Shown: positions 10,184 to 22,076 of the stretch, one piece after another | Layout: every line of letters begins with the position of its first letter | Position numbering within the stretch: position 1 is the first letter of the stretch | Source of the DNA: Linyphia triangularis | Lineage: Eukaryota; Arthropoda; Arachnida; Araneae; Linyphiidae | DNA length: 64,000 nucleotides | Reading direction: 5' to 3' | NCBI GenBank assembly: GCA_963978545.1 | Contig: OZ021728.1 | Location: 1,364,001 to 1,428,000 of the forward strand | Translations under genes and position numbers: made by a program | The notes under the pieces: model-generated | The model's database searches: none | Told to the model about the DNA's origin: nothing | Seen by the model: the letters and a program-made list of their open reading frames with translations, nothing else

Positions 10184-10315
10184 GAAGAAGCTTTCAGGAA
10201 GGTGGTTTTCATCAAGAATAAATACAGGAATAACTTAACCGACTCTCATTTGGACAATTTATTAAGATTGACTGCAACAAATACTCCGAAAGATATCGAC
10301 TCTATCAAAAAATAA
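10184..10315 (+). pseudogene. C-terminal tail of a hAT-type transposase, copy 1
   Basis: EEAFRKVVFIKNKYRN, then SHLDNLLRLTATNTPKDIDS, to a TAA at 10313-10315. The KYRN-L-SHL-NLLRL pattern is the C-terminal dimerisation end of hAT transposases of the GTF2IRD2/SCAND3-like type. Only 43 codons are recognisable. A sister copy at 31935 shares the downstream sequence as well, ending near TATCCGGCCCGC. Confidence 0.65.
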
Positions 10316-10442
10316 ACTGAACGATTTCGACCGCCATCGTCTCGCAATTGATATCGACTAAAAAGGAGGAAGCACAGTTGAAACACTTTGATTAAAAGTT
10401 AGGTCAAGTTGCATTGTTACGTTACAAACCAAAGATTAATAT

Positions 10443-10892
10443 TGTTAAGAATTTTTCCACTGAGGCAATGATGACACAGTTTTCACAGCATAAAAATATT
10501 TATTCTCTCTTTAAGAGCTCACAAAATTTATTCAAAAGCAACAGCTCAATTACTCTCAAGCTTCAACAAAAATAACTTCGAATACAGCGATTATACAAGC
10601 TCACTCCAATAGGTAAACAAAGCGAACAGCTTTCATCGAAGTCCGAAGTCAATCTGAAAACTTTCCCGATCTCCGGTCTTTATATACTTGGCGCGAGAGA
10701 ACATTCGCGAAATTTCCAGCCAATTCGTCGGAAAAGAAACGTCTCGAAATTTCTCGATTGCTTTATGTGTTGCCACCTTTTCCTAACTTGTATAACCGCT
10801 GTTAATAAATAAAATAAGATAAAAATAAATTACAATAGAATTTTAAAATAATACGTCTCTATTTACACTATATACAGACAATCTGTGCAACA
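10443..10892 (-). mobile_element. Solo LTR, second family L2 (450 bp)
   Basis: Read on the minus strand it starts TGTTGCACAG and ends ATTCTTAACA. It is flanked by ATAT at 10439-10442 and 10893-10896. A minus-strand TATATAAAG and an AATAAA further on give a promoter and poly(A) order fitting that strand. The hAT paralogue at about 32165-32200 reads straight through this point, giving an empty-site comparison. Confidence 0.8.
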
Positions 10893-10896
10893 ATAT

Positions 10897-12537
10897 CTTT
10901 TTTAGACTTTGATTTACTAATAATGAAAACTATTTTTTTTTAATTTTTTGAAAGAAAAAAAAAAGGGGGGGCGGGAAATACTAACTCTAATTTTAATAAC
11001 ATAAAAAAATATATATATATATTTTTCAGTTTTCAGAAATGTTATATATTGTTGAATCGATAATAGTTAAGGACACACATATATTGAGTGTATCCGGCCC
11101 GCGAAACGCTCTGACATTACGGCCCGCCTCTATAAGTGAGTGGCTGTTCTGAAGCAATTCGTACTTACAATATGCCATTCAACATAATTTATTGAAGAGA
11201 CTTTTTTCTTTGCATAAAAAATCCTACTTTTTCATATAAAGAAGAAAAAAAATTCTTCTACTATGACGACTTAGAATTCGATTTTTTTCCCCCTACTCCG
11301 GAACGTTCAGTAAATATCGATTTTTTTCTACGTATAATGTTACTTTTGTATCACTCTGTTTGGATCTATAAATATATTTAAAAAAAAAAAAAAGGCTGTA
11401 AGAGACATTTGTTCAGCTAAAGCTTTGAATAAAATTTTATAGGCTAATATTTTTGGTTTTATTATTAATCAAGTATCATTGGAAAATGCCCTTGTCGGAG
11501 ATACAATGGATAATAGTAGGGTGTTGTCCGACTTTCGAAAGATAAACTGTTTAATCTGCAATAATATATGAAAAAATGACATTTATTGAGAACGGAAAAT
11601 AAATTTATAGTTAACAGTATCCACTATAAAATAATATTTCAGGTCTAGTGTCCTATTTTTGTTGTTTTGTGTTGCCAATAAACGGTTAGAGTAAAATCAA
11701 CAATAAATTAAAGCTTTTATTTGAATATCCGCCAGTTTGTACAGATAGTTTTTCTCTCTTTTTCACACTCCACCATTTGATAAAAGGTTAATTTAAACAC
11801 GATTTTTATTTATTAGTTTTTGTCTATGGTACTTGTCTTTTTTTTTCTTTTATTAAATAAAACAGATTTCTTCAGTTAGATATTTCACTGATTTTTTAAA
11901 AATATAATTAAAGATATGTCGTTGGCTCTTTTTTTTTCTCGGGATACTTGTTTTTGTAGTGATGTAGTGTTATAACTGTCATCCACATCCTTTCCCGAAA
12001 AGCGCTTACGTTTCTTATTCATCTAAGGCTGCCAAATAAATGTGGATGCTGCCTCATAAGTTGCCGACTTCAAGGAGAGGCCGACTGAAAATAGTACAAC
12101 AAACCACAGAAAGGGAGAAGGGGGGGGGGGGGGGGATTTTATTCCATTCCACGCCCCCGTCAAAGAATTTTTAGATTTTTAAATTAATAAAAAAATTCAC
12201 CTTCTAAAAATGTTGAAAAAGTAACATTAAAAAAAAAAATCCCAAAGGATAAGTCTCAGATTTACTATCCACTTGGTCCGTACAAACACTTTCTAGGTAA
12301 ACATCTGCATTGGTGTTAAGTGTTTCAATTAAACTTTTGGCATAGGAATCGTATATAAAACACACAAAGTTGCAACGCACAGGAGAAAATTGTGTTCAAA
12401 CCATTGTTCTAAAATTATAATTTATCGGTATGCACATTTTTTGATTATTTACTATAAGCTGAAAGATGCTTAATTATCACCATTGAGACCTCTATTAGCC
12501 ACCCCACCCCCCCAAACTATAGTTAGAATATATTTAT
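10897..12537. other. Stretch without a gene
   Basis: The first 220 bases are the 3' flank of the hAT copy, with TATCCGGCCCGC near 11091. The rest is AT-rich and holds a G-run of about 18 bases at 12119-12136 followed by GCCCCCG, able to form G-quadruplex. No open frame or repeat of known type. Confidence 0.45.
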
Positions 12538-12600
12538 TAGTGACAGCCTTCAAAACTTGGTAGAATGCATTGTTATCGAATCTATCAGCCAAGTTTCACG
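12538..12600 (+). repeat. Dispersed repeat R3 fragment
   Basis: Shares AGTGACAGCC, TAGAATGCATTGT and ATCGAATCTATC with copies at 16800 and 63298. It stops abruptly where the truncated M1 copy begins. Confidence 0.55.
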
Positions 12601-13175
12601 AACCCACTGGTCTGCCGTGGCGAAAATGGCCGAGACTGATCAAAAATCGACTTGGAATGAGTTGAACTAAAATCCGATTGCCAAATATGTCATAACTTGC
12701 CAAAAAGAGAACAAACTTTTTCGTCCGGCAACCCACTGCATTTTGATCTTCAATGAGAAAGAGCGCAAACAATTTCTGATCTCTGGTTTGGAAAACTTGT
12801 ATCTTTTAAAAGCAGTAAGCCAAATAAGCGACATCAGTTACGTCATCAGTGACGTATGTTTATTGCCAATTTGGCTCATTTGTGAAAGATGCAAAGTAAG
12901 CCATCGCCACACATCCGAATCGTCTGAGACCTTCTTAATTGAAAATTAAAGAGTGAGGGTTACCAAATAAATAAAAAAAAAAATGCTCATTTTTTGGTAA
13001 GTTATGGCGCATTTGGCAATTGGATTTAGTTCAACTCATTCCAAGTCGATTTTTGACTAGTTTCTGCCATTTTTGCCACGGCAGACCAGTGGGTTCGTAA
13101 TCTACTCACTTTTCTCCAATTTTTATAAAAAATTCAATATGATGTTCGATGAGGTCCAAAAATTGCCTCTCAGTC
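12600..13175. mobile_element. Fold-back MITE M1, copy 2, left end missing
   Basis: Starts inside the left arm at CCACTGGTCTGCCGTGG, missing roughly 75 bases, and runs to GCCTCTCAGTC before TA at 13176-13177. The central CRE-like palindrome at 12838-12856 has lost one A. Confidence 0.8.
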
Positions 13176-13451
13176 TATAACTATTGTGAAATATTTCAGG
13201 TTTTCGAAGATTTGTCCTCTCTCATTTCAAGAGAGCTGGGTAGTTAAGTACCTTATTTTTTAACAAGTTTAGTGTGCGTTAGTAAAATTCACGACTGTTC
13301 TTCCGGACAAAGCGATGTCTATCATTGTAATTTTTCATCTACGGTAATAGGAAAATTTACCTACTCCTGGATTTTGAAATTAAAAAAATAATGAAGAAAA
13401 AGTGTTATTATTCAACTAATAATATAACTCATAAATATCAAAATTTTTACA

Positions 13452-13498
13452 GGGTGGCCACAAAACAGGGGAAAAAAATTCCCTGATTTTAGGGAAAA

Positions 13499-13533
<35 letters not shown>

Positions 13534-16275
13534 CCCCTATTTATTTTTCCGTATTCTCCCCATTTACATTAGGGCGTATCGAAAAAAACTTTTTTTGGAA
13601 ATTCTAAATTTCAAGTTGATAAAAAGTTGTCACTATGTTCACATGTTTACCAAAAAATTTTGTGGTTCAATCGAAAAATATTTATGTCTCCCGGAATGGA
13701 CCTGAAGTTTGATGTTTTTTGACAAAAACAAAGATTTTTAATTTTTTTTTTAAACATAAATATAAAGCAAATTTTTATTTTCAAGAATAAAAATGTCGAG
13801 TTCATAATACTAATGAACAGTAATAAAAAATTATATCTGCCATATTTAATAATTAGGTCTCCCTGAATCTACATGAAAAACTTAACTTTTTTACCAAAAT
13901 ACGGATATTTTTCAATTCATTCTTTTGGTTAGTTCCAATTATTTTATTCCTAGTCTTCGGGGTTCGAATGATGAAAGTGTACATGATAGTAAAATGCTTC
14001 TACCATGGGAATTGTTATAAAGTTGAATTATTTCAGTGAAATAAGAACTGCCAGAAAATCTACTCTCTTTTTCTAGAGATTGTGACCGTAGAGCCAATCT
14101 CTATTAGAGTATAAGCTCAATCAGCAAGTGCACTTTCGTAAGATTTAAATGTTGTAACACTAGAAAACCAGGCAATGGTAATAGATAAATCGAAAGTTTT
14201 TCGTGAAACGGTGAAATATCATCAAGGTATTAGTTCAACTATTTTTTCACTCTATTTATTCAATCGAAAGGATGAAGCAATAAGTATAAAAATTGTAAGT
14301 TGTAAATGTGGTCGCATAAATAAACGATAAGTACATACATATTTGGTATAAAAACTATATCCAACATATTTTGGACAAGCAACTCCAGACAGTGGCTCTG
14401 TACGAAACATAATATCATCATTACATGACATTATATTTTAACCCATAAGGGAGTATAAATGTTCATTACAAACTCAGATATTTTTTTCAACTTCGAAGTT
14501 GGATCAAGTGATACAATACATATACGTGAAATTCGATTTGCCATTTTTAATCATCTTGAAGGGGAGATGTTTCCAGGGTTTCTGCTTGCTAAACCTTGGG
14601 GGCATTTGCTTACTAGAACAGCCTGACATATTTTCCAATATTTCTGGTCGGTGTTCAACTTTATAAAATCAAAGTTTGGAAAAACCCTATCAATGTTATT
14701 GTATTCAACAACTGGTAAATCTCGACAACTTGTTAGGCGTTTTCTTAATGGACAGTAAAAGAACTACATTAATAAATTGGAACATCGAGAATAATCATAA
14801 CTTTCCTATGATGTAATTCGTTTAAATGAAATAAACAAACAGCTGCTTGTACTGGTTATTTTAAAGTATTTACGAAGAATGAAATTGATCAATCAGATAC
14901 TTCAGTATTTCATTCATCACCATCTTAACCAAGACCTTGAATAGTTTTCTTATCAATGCAGCTTTATTTCGTAAGTTGTAATGATGACACTACGTTTCAC
15001 CCAGAGCCACTGTCTGCAGTTGAGTGTCCAAAATATGTTGAATATAGTTCTTATACCAAAAATACATGTTCTTCTCGTTTATTTATGCGACCACATTTAC
15101 AACTTACAATTTTTATACTTATTGCTTCATCCTTTCGATTATGTAAATAGTGAAAAATGAAAATAAGAGTGAAAAATAGTTGAACTAATACCTTAATGAT
15201 ATTTTACCCACTCACAAAAACTTTCGATTTATCTATTACCATTGACTGGTTTTCTAGTGTTACAACATTTAAATCTTACGAAAGAGCACTTTCTAATAGA
15301 ACTTCTACTCTAATAGAGATTGGCTCTACGGTCACAATCTCTAGAAAAAGAGAGTAGATTTTCTGGCAGTTCTTATTTCACTGAAATAATTAAAATTTCC
15401 GGCTTTTCTATGGTAGAAGCATTTTACTATCATGTACACTTTCATCATTCGAACCCTGTGACATTGAATCATTTTCGATAACGTTACCTTCATGTCTCAA
15501 ACCTAGTGTCTTTGTTGGTTGGAGACTCCAACCTACGTGGGGTCGTGCAGAAATTATATGACTTGAGTTGAGTAAACGCCATTTCATAAAATTATATTCC
15601 CGATATTTCAAAATGCTGTACTACTATACATAGACTATGAATAAAATAATTGAAAATAACCAAAGGAATGGATTGAAAATTGAAAAATATCCGTATTTTG
15701 TAAAAAAGTTAAGTTTTTCATGTAGATTCGGGGAGACCTAATTATTAAATGGCAGATATAATTTTTTTTTATTACTGTTAATTAGTATTATAAACTCAAC
15801 ATTTTTATTCCTGAAAATAAAAATTTGCTTTATATTAAAACTTTGTTTTTGTCAAAAAACATCAAACTTCAGGTCCATTCCGGGAGACCTAAATATTTTT
15901 CGATTGAACTAAAAAAATTTTTGGTAAATATTCACATATTGACAACTTTTTATCAACTTGAAATTTTGAATTTCCAAAAAAAAGTTTTTTTCGATACTGC
16001 CTAATGTACATCAAATAGAACACTTATGGTAAGGGAGAAAGACAATTTCTTTAAAAACAGTTTTGGCAGAAACGACAAGTTTAAATTATACCGTAACATG
16101 AAACAACACAATCCTCCGCGCAAATAACGCCAAAATACAGTGAAAGGGGAAAGTTACCTTCAAAACAATAGAAAAAATCCCCTGATTTTTGCAAAATTTT
16201 TAAATAATTCCCTGACATTCCCCTGTTTTTTTCCAGAATCAGAAAGCTCTCTGACTTCCAGGTTCTGTGGCCCCC
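13452..16275. mobile_element. Large fold-back DNA element with arms near 1 kb
   Basis: Outer ends CAGGGTGGCCACAAAAC and its inverted match near 16270 (TCTGTGGCCCCC) are flanked by TA. Inside, the left arm from TACATTAGG at 13565 is complementary to the right arm ending CCTAATGTA at 16008; matching blocks include GGTCGCATAAATAAACG near 14312 against its complement near 15079. The loop, about 14430-14975, is unique. The right arm has about 170 extra bases (15460-15640). The inner inverted repeat could instead be a separate element nested in the outer one. No transposase is recognised. Confidence 0.75.
14430..14975. other. Unpaired loop of the large fold-back element
   Basis: About 545 bases without a counterpart in the other arm. 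It is AT-rich with no usable open frame. It may be a relic of the coding part of the parent transposon. Confidence 0.4.
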
Positions 16276-16494
16276 TATGTTTTAATATAAATCTCATATA
16301 TGCACTGGCAATTTTTTTATTGATTAACACAGCGTCGATTCTTAGTGTTTGCTTCTAATTTTAAATATCAACAACATCTCTATCAGCAAAATGTGCCGCA
16401 AACTACGTTTCAAAATTTATTTAATTAAAATGAACGAGAATTTATGCACTCACATTTAAATATCTCTTACTTTTTCTGATTAAAGTAATTTTAT

Positions 16495-16737
16495 TATTTA
16501 TTTATTAATAATTATTATTTATTTATTAATAATTATTATTTATTTATTAATAATTATTATTTATTTATTAATAATTATTATTTATTTATTAATAATTATT
16601 AATAATTATTATTTATTTATTAATAATTATTATTTATTTATTAATAATTATTAATAATTATTATTTATTTATTAATAATTATTATTTATTTATTAATAAT
16701 TATTATTTATTTATTAATAATTATTATTTATTAAATT
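16495..16737. repeat. AT minisatellite, 21-bp unit
   Basis: About eleven units of ATTATTATTTATTTATTAATA, with two shortened variants. Paralogous sequence at 52965 and 56675 reads GATTAAAA directly into TTTTGGCAACAGG without the array, so the expansion happened inside a dispersed repeat. Confidence 0.9.
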
Positions 16738-17015
16738 TTTTTTGGCAACAGGAAAGAGTTTCTTGAATGGTCATTTAAATGCTATTTTAGCCTTAAAATC
16801 GACCATTTTGTGACAGTTACAGCCCTAAAATTTGATAGAATGCATTGTCCTCGACATCGAATCTATCTTCCAAGTTTCAGACTGATTGGAGGACTACAAG
16901 GATGATAATCAGGCCTCCGCAGGTTTGCCCGCCATCTACATACACAGCCAAACCCCTCTCACCCACCCACCCACACACACACAAAATCGAAGATAATATA
17001 AAGGATTTAAAAAAA
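16738..17015 (+). repeat. Dispersed repeat R3, best local copy
   Basis: Runs from TTGGCAACAGGAAAGAGTTT through TAGAATGCATTGTCCTCGAC and CCGCCATCTACATACACAGCC to ATATAAAGGATTTAAAAAA. Relatives lie at 32715, 53000, 56690 and 63290. The A-rich end suggests a retroposed sequence, but the class is not identified. Confidence 0.6.
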
Positions 17016-17515
17016 GAAGTTTGATATAAATTTTAATATAAATGGATAAGAAATTTATTACATAACTATTTATTAAAATTTCCTTTTACTCACAAATTGG
17101 AAAATCAAAGTTAAAACAAAAAATTAATCACCTTGCACAGCTCGGGGGTTAAAAGACACTTTTCTCGGAGCCGTTAAAACTAAAGAAAACTCGTAGCGAG
17201 GTCCTTTCACTTCCGGATATTTTTTAAGAGCTGGGGTTGAACAAAAGTAGGGACGGTGATCAGAAGTTGATCTTGGGAGTGTCGCAAGAAATGGTGCGAT
17301 TTGCTATCTCGAGAGCAAAAAGAAAATGAAGGTGGATTAAATTGAGAGAGTCTTATAGAATGGATGAAAAACTACAATTATGCGTGGTAAGTAGTAATTT
17401 TTTAAAATAAGGTCTCGATTTGATTATTTGATTTTACTCTTCATTTTTATGTGCAGTTGTGACTTATAAAAACGATTTTGAGCTCAAATCGAGTTTCTTA
17501 GTGTCTGATCACTAA
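17016..17515. other. Stretch without a gene
   Basis: AT-rich sequence with a moderately GC-balanced patch at 17140-17340. No repeat or open frame recognised. Confidence 0.4.
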
Positions 17516-17517
17516 TA

Positions 17518-18178
17518 GTCCGAGAGGCGACTGCAATTTTTGGACCTCATCGAACATCATTCTGAATTTTTTATAGAAATTGGAGAAATGTGAGTAGATT
17601 ACGAATCCACTGGTCTGCCTTGGCAAAAATGGCCGAAACTGATCAAAAATCGACTTGGAGTGAGTTGAACTAAAATCCGATTGCCAAATATGTCATAACT
17701 TGCCAAAAAGAGAACACACTTTTTCGTCTAGCAAACCACTGCAATTTGATTTTAAATGAGAAAAAGCGCAAACTATTTCTCATCTCTGGCTCGGAAAATT
17801 TGGTATCTTTTAAAAGTAAGCCAAATTGGCGAAATCAGTTACGTCATCAGTGACGTAATGTTTATTGCCAATTTGGCTCATTTATGAAAGATGCAAGTAA
17901 GCCATCGTCACACATCCGAATCGTCTGCAAACTTCTTAATTGAAAATTAAAGAGTGAGGGTTACCAAATAAAAAAAATGCTCATTATTTGGCAAGTTATG
18001 GCGCATTTGGCAATTGGATTTAGTTCAACTTATTATTAAAAGTCGATTTTTGACTAGTTTCGGCCATTTTTGCCACGGCAGACCAGTGGATTCGTAATCT
18101 ACTCACTTTTCTCCAATTTCTATAAGAAATTCAGAATGATGTTCGATGAGGTCCAAAAATTGCAGTTGCCTCTCAGTC
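17518..18178. mobile_element. Fold-back MITE M1, copy 3 (661 bp)
   Basis: Complete: GTCCGAGAGGCGAC at the left and GTTGCCTCTCAGTC at the right, flanked by TA at 17516-17517 and 18179-18180. The central CRE-like palindrome is intact at 17839-17858. Confidence 0.88.
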
Positions 18179-18180
18179 TA

Positions 18181-18734
18181 TAAGAAGAATATATTATAAT
18201 CCAGGAACTAACTCTTTTTGGTCACCAAAACTTGATAAACGACAACGAGTTTTTCAGATTCCCATATAATTGTAAATATAACTAATAAGCGAGTGAGATG
18301 ACAAAATAACTTATGCTTGTCCAATCAGATGCAGAATTCTAAAATCCTTTTCTTTTTGTTATAAAACCAGAAACACATTCCTCGAATATTATACTCATCA
18401 TAACGAGAGTTGTGTTGTATATCAGTGCAGTGAATAAAGATATTGATCAGCAATCTTCGTCGTTTAGAACAGTACGTATCTCAATCTTAATGGCCAAACT
18501 GGGAAGAACATCTTTGAAATTGGAGAAACAACATGGAGGCCGTAAAATGCGTCGATAAAGAACAAAGTGTAAGAAAGGTTCGTAGTATATTTTGATAAGC
18601 GACAGATTTTCTTATTTAATTTTCACTCAAAAATAAATAGGAGATCTCCAGTATATTAACAAATCTTCTATTTAATTTATAGAATTTACGTTCGAGCATT
18701 GAACTAGTTTTTAAAAAACCAGAGAGAAAGCAAG

Positions 18735-18772
<38 letters not shown>

Positions 18773-18815
18773 GGTTATTCAAAATGCCACATTGATAAAT
18801 GATATGTTATCGACA
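18181..18815. other. Stretch without a gene
   Basis: No domain or repeat recognised; an A-run of about 31 bases lies at 18738-18769. Confidence 0.4.
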
Positions 18816-18817
18816 TA

Positions 18818-20340
18818 CAGGGTGGTTATAATTAAAGTTACCCTGTTTAGAGCCACGTAGAGTCCGTTCTAGTGAGCAGATTTTGATGAAACTTGGAATT
18901 TACGCTATATGGACCATGGGAAAAAGAAATCTGCAATAAAAAAATTGTAGTTCAAATTTTTACCACCAGGTGAAAAAGTGGCGCATAAAGAACAAAAATC
19001 ATTAATTGAAAACACAAATTTTTATTTAATTACAGCATATGTTCAAAGTGCATTCCATTTATGTCAACCCCATGCTCGAAGCGTGTTATAGCGTGTTCGA
19101 CAGTAGCGCGAAGAGTTTCTCGATCAATTTGCAGCAACATGACGTGTTATGCTGCTTGCTTTCAATTCAGGCAGAGTCCGTATGCTCCCTCCATACACAC
19201 GATCTTTCAGAAATCCCCACAACCAGAAATCACAAGGATTTAAGTCTGGAGAACGAGGAGGCCAGGCAGTCGAAAAACTTCTCGAAATTACCCGATCATC
19301 TCCAAAGTGGTCTATCCTTTTTTAGTCTATCTCTTGGTCAACAGTTGGAAAGATTCTTCGATCTATTGTAAAATGGTATCCATATAAGCTCCATGTTGTG
19401 CAACAACTGAAACCTGTTGACTCGGGTAAGCGCACTCAATTTTGTAGAATTTTTTTGGCCAGAATAATGGCTGATAAAGCATGGCCTTGGAACATTTTAT
19501 GGTCGGACTAGGCGCATTTTACACTAGATGGAGCTGTGAATACTCAGAACTGTCGAATATGGGGTACGGCAAAACCTAATGTTGTGTATGAACAGTCTTT
19601 GCATTCTGATTACATTACTGTATGGTGTGGTTTTACTGCTGAATTTATTCTTGGTCCTTTTTTCTTTGAGGAGAGCACGCTTCGTGGCCCTCAAAGGTGT
19701 TCGATTACGGGGACCTGCTACTGCGAGCTTCTTCGGCAGAAAGTCATTCCTGCCCTACAAGAACGAGAATGTTTAGAGACTACTGTCTTTATGCAAGATG
19801 GTGCACCACCTCACATTGCACGACCACTGACAGCACTACTTCGTGCCCACTTTGGAGATGATCGGGTAATTTCGAGAAGTTTTTCGACTGCCTGGCCTCC
19901 TCGTTCTCCAGACTTAAATCCTTGTGATTTCTGGTTGTGGGGATTTCTGAAAGCTCGTGTGTATGGAGAGAGCATACGGACTCTGCCTGAATTGAAAGCA
20001 TGCATAACACGTCATGTTGCTGCAATTGATCGAGAAACCCTTCTCGCTACTGTTGAACACGCTATAACACGCTTCGAGCATGGGGTTGACATAAATGGAA
20101 TGTGCACTTTGAACATATGCTGTAATTAAATAAAAATTTGTGTTTTCAATTTGTGATTTTTGTTCTTTATGCGCCACTTTTTCACCTGGTGGTCAAAATT
20201 TGAACTACAATTTTTTTATTGCATATTTCTTTTCCCCATGGTCCATAATATAGTGTATATTCCAAGTTTCATTAAAATCTGCTCATTAGAACGGACTCTA
20301 CGTGGCTCTAAACAGGGTAACTTTAATTATAACCACCCTG
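18818..20340. mobile_element. Mariner-like element turned into a long fold-back
   Basis: Starts CAGGGTGGTTATAATTAAAG and ends with its complement, flanked by TA at 18816-18817 and 20341-20342. The left arm 18818-19310 is the inverted copy of the right arm 19847-20340, including the last 94 codons of the transposase, so what should be the 5' half is a reversed 3' end. The arms differ at scattered bases and small gaps, so the event is not recent. The central 536 bases are single-copy transposase sequence. Confidence 0.93.
19311..20129 (+). pseudogene. Truncated DD-D transposase of the mariner-like element
   Basis: In frame from the arm junction: VKWYPYKLHVVQQLKP, then KRTQFCRIFLARIM and WNILWSD, then a TAG at 19509-19511, then AHFTLDG and an open frame to TAA at 20127-20129. 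WSD supplies the first catalytic Asp, MQDGAPPH the second and LNPCDFW the third. The stop replaces the residue right after the first Asp. The second-to-third spacing is about 42 residues, wider than the 34 of mariner and Tc1, and near the DD41D type. The N-terminal DNA-binding domain is missing. Confidence 0.88.
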
Positions 20341-20569
20341 TACATTGGTATTTTATAGAAGGCTGGGCATTTTCAGGCAAAGTATGAAAAGTAAAAAACC
20401 GTAAAAACGTATTTAACAAATTTCACACATTTTCTAGGCATTCTAATGAAGGGGAAATGGATCGGGCAATGTATGAAATATGTATCCGATTTATTTCAAA
20501 TAACACGTGGCAAGATTTTTGAAGCGAGTGAATTAATGTATATTTCCTATTTTTACTTTTAATTACCCA

Positions 20570-21010
20570 TATGTATATTATACATAGGGTAATAAAAGTA
20601 CAGGATTCAGTAAAAAAAAAAAAAAAATCGATTTTTTTTTTTTTTTTTGCATTTCTCTACGTTTTGGAACATCCTGATCTCAAAAGTCATCTAGAAATAA
20701 TTTCTACCTGTGTGTACGTGGTCAGCATAACTCCCGAACAAATTGACCTACGATGTTCAAATTTGATGAGCAGGTTGGTGATAGCCCAAGGACCTGCCAA
20801 GGTTTCGTCAAAATCACGGATGCGCATAAGGTAGCTGCCTTTGAAAAAATCATGTTTTTAAATGATTGCTAAAAACGACTCAAACGATTTTGATAGAAAT
20901 CGCTGTGTTAATGCCTCTAAGGTGTTCTAAACATTTCCAACTCCGAAATTCCCGTAAAAATGCTTCAATGGTGTAAAAAGTGAAAAAAAAAAAAATGTCT
21001 TCAATTATTA
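20570..21010 (+). repeat. Dispersed repeat R5, copy 1
   Basis: CATAGGGTAA near 20584, then CACATTT/TTTTGGAACATCC-type text, GTACGTGG, and AAATTCCCGTAAAAATGC near 20947 recur in the same order at 59055-60100. No protein recognised; a short A-run and T-run flank 20612-20650. Confidence 0.5.
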
Positions 21011-21903
21011 TTTTAAAGGCCATGTAAGAATTATCGCAAAAACATTCGCCAAACTGGCCACTAAATGAATGGGGGAAAATATTAAAACGATAAATGACAT
21101 ACATCCACGTCAATATTATAGCGTAATTGAAAGTTGTGCGTTGTTCCCTCCCCTAGTTATATGAAAATTTTGTTGTTTTTGAAAGCAAATTTGGTTTCAT
21201 TTTTCGCTACGTATTTTGAATAAAAACAGCACTTTCATTATTTATTCAAAATAACATTTGTATTTATGAGGAATGCACGTCTGGTAAATAACAGCCTTCA
21301 TGACATCTTTTCATAGCAAGTCATTTGTATTTCTTGTTAAAAAGTGCTCCAAGATTGATTAGGTACAATTCTACTTGTCGACTTTGAATTTAATAGGCGA
21401 AAGATGGCGAAATAAATCAACCAAATGCATTTCTAACGTTAATCCTATAAGTACATACCAGTGCTCATTACATTAATTTAACGTCCAATTTGAAGAAATA
21501 ATCGATTTATCTGCAGATTTTGAAAGAGAAAAAGATCATTCAATTGTAATTCGCATTATCTACGGATGACCTGTGAATATCACTCGGTCGTAGTGGATGC
21601 CTTAATGACTGAAGAAAAAGGGTTTCATGTTTTCAACTTAAGAGGAATCATTCCCAAAACTGTTACATAGAAGCTTTAGAATTGTAGAAAACAACATTTT
21701 AATACGCTTAAAAGTTGCTTTTATTAAAATTTAATGGCATGAAAAAAATTCCTTAAATGGCCACGATATTTTCTGAATGCATCTGAATAAAGAGAAAAGT
21801 TATTTTAATGCGAACCCCTTATTTTTCTGATTATTTTTATACATTAGAATTGTCTGCCCGATAAGCGGTTCGAATGTTATAGTAATATTTCAATATATTT
21901 ACT
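21011..21903. other. Stretch without a gene
   Basis: AT-rich. An R1-like AAGAGGAATCATTCCC lies near 21640. Nothing else supported. Confidence 0.4.
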
Positions 21904-21916
21904 CACAATCGATACC

Positions 21917-22076
21917 GCCGACCAAACGGTATAGTGGTTAGCGTGCTAGCTTCTAGACCGCGAGGTTGCGAGTCCCGTGTTAGGCATGGGTGTTTGTAAA
22001 TGTATGTTGGCTTGTCTAATGACGAATGTTTCGGCGCGCCCTCGTGTTGCTGCCAGATAATCTGAAAACAACCAAC
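21917..22076 (+). mobile_element. SINE S1, copy 6
   Basis: Forward copy with imperfect 10-bp TSD, CACAATCGAT (21904-21913) and CACAATTGAT (22077-22086). It carries two diagnostic deletions: GCGCGCCC, and TGCCAGATAATC in place of TGACGGCGCCAGATAATC. Confidence 0.88.

Noticed and set aside
19039..19371. 110-codon frame on the left arm
   Set aside because: It is the antisense image of the inverted transposase end.
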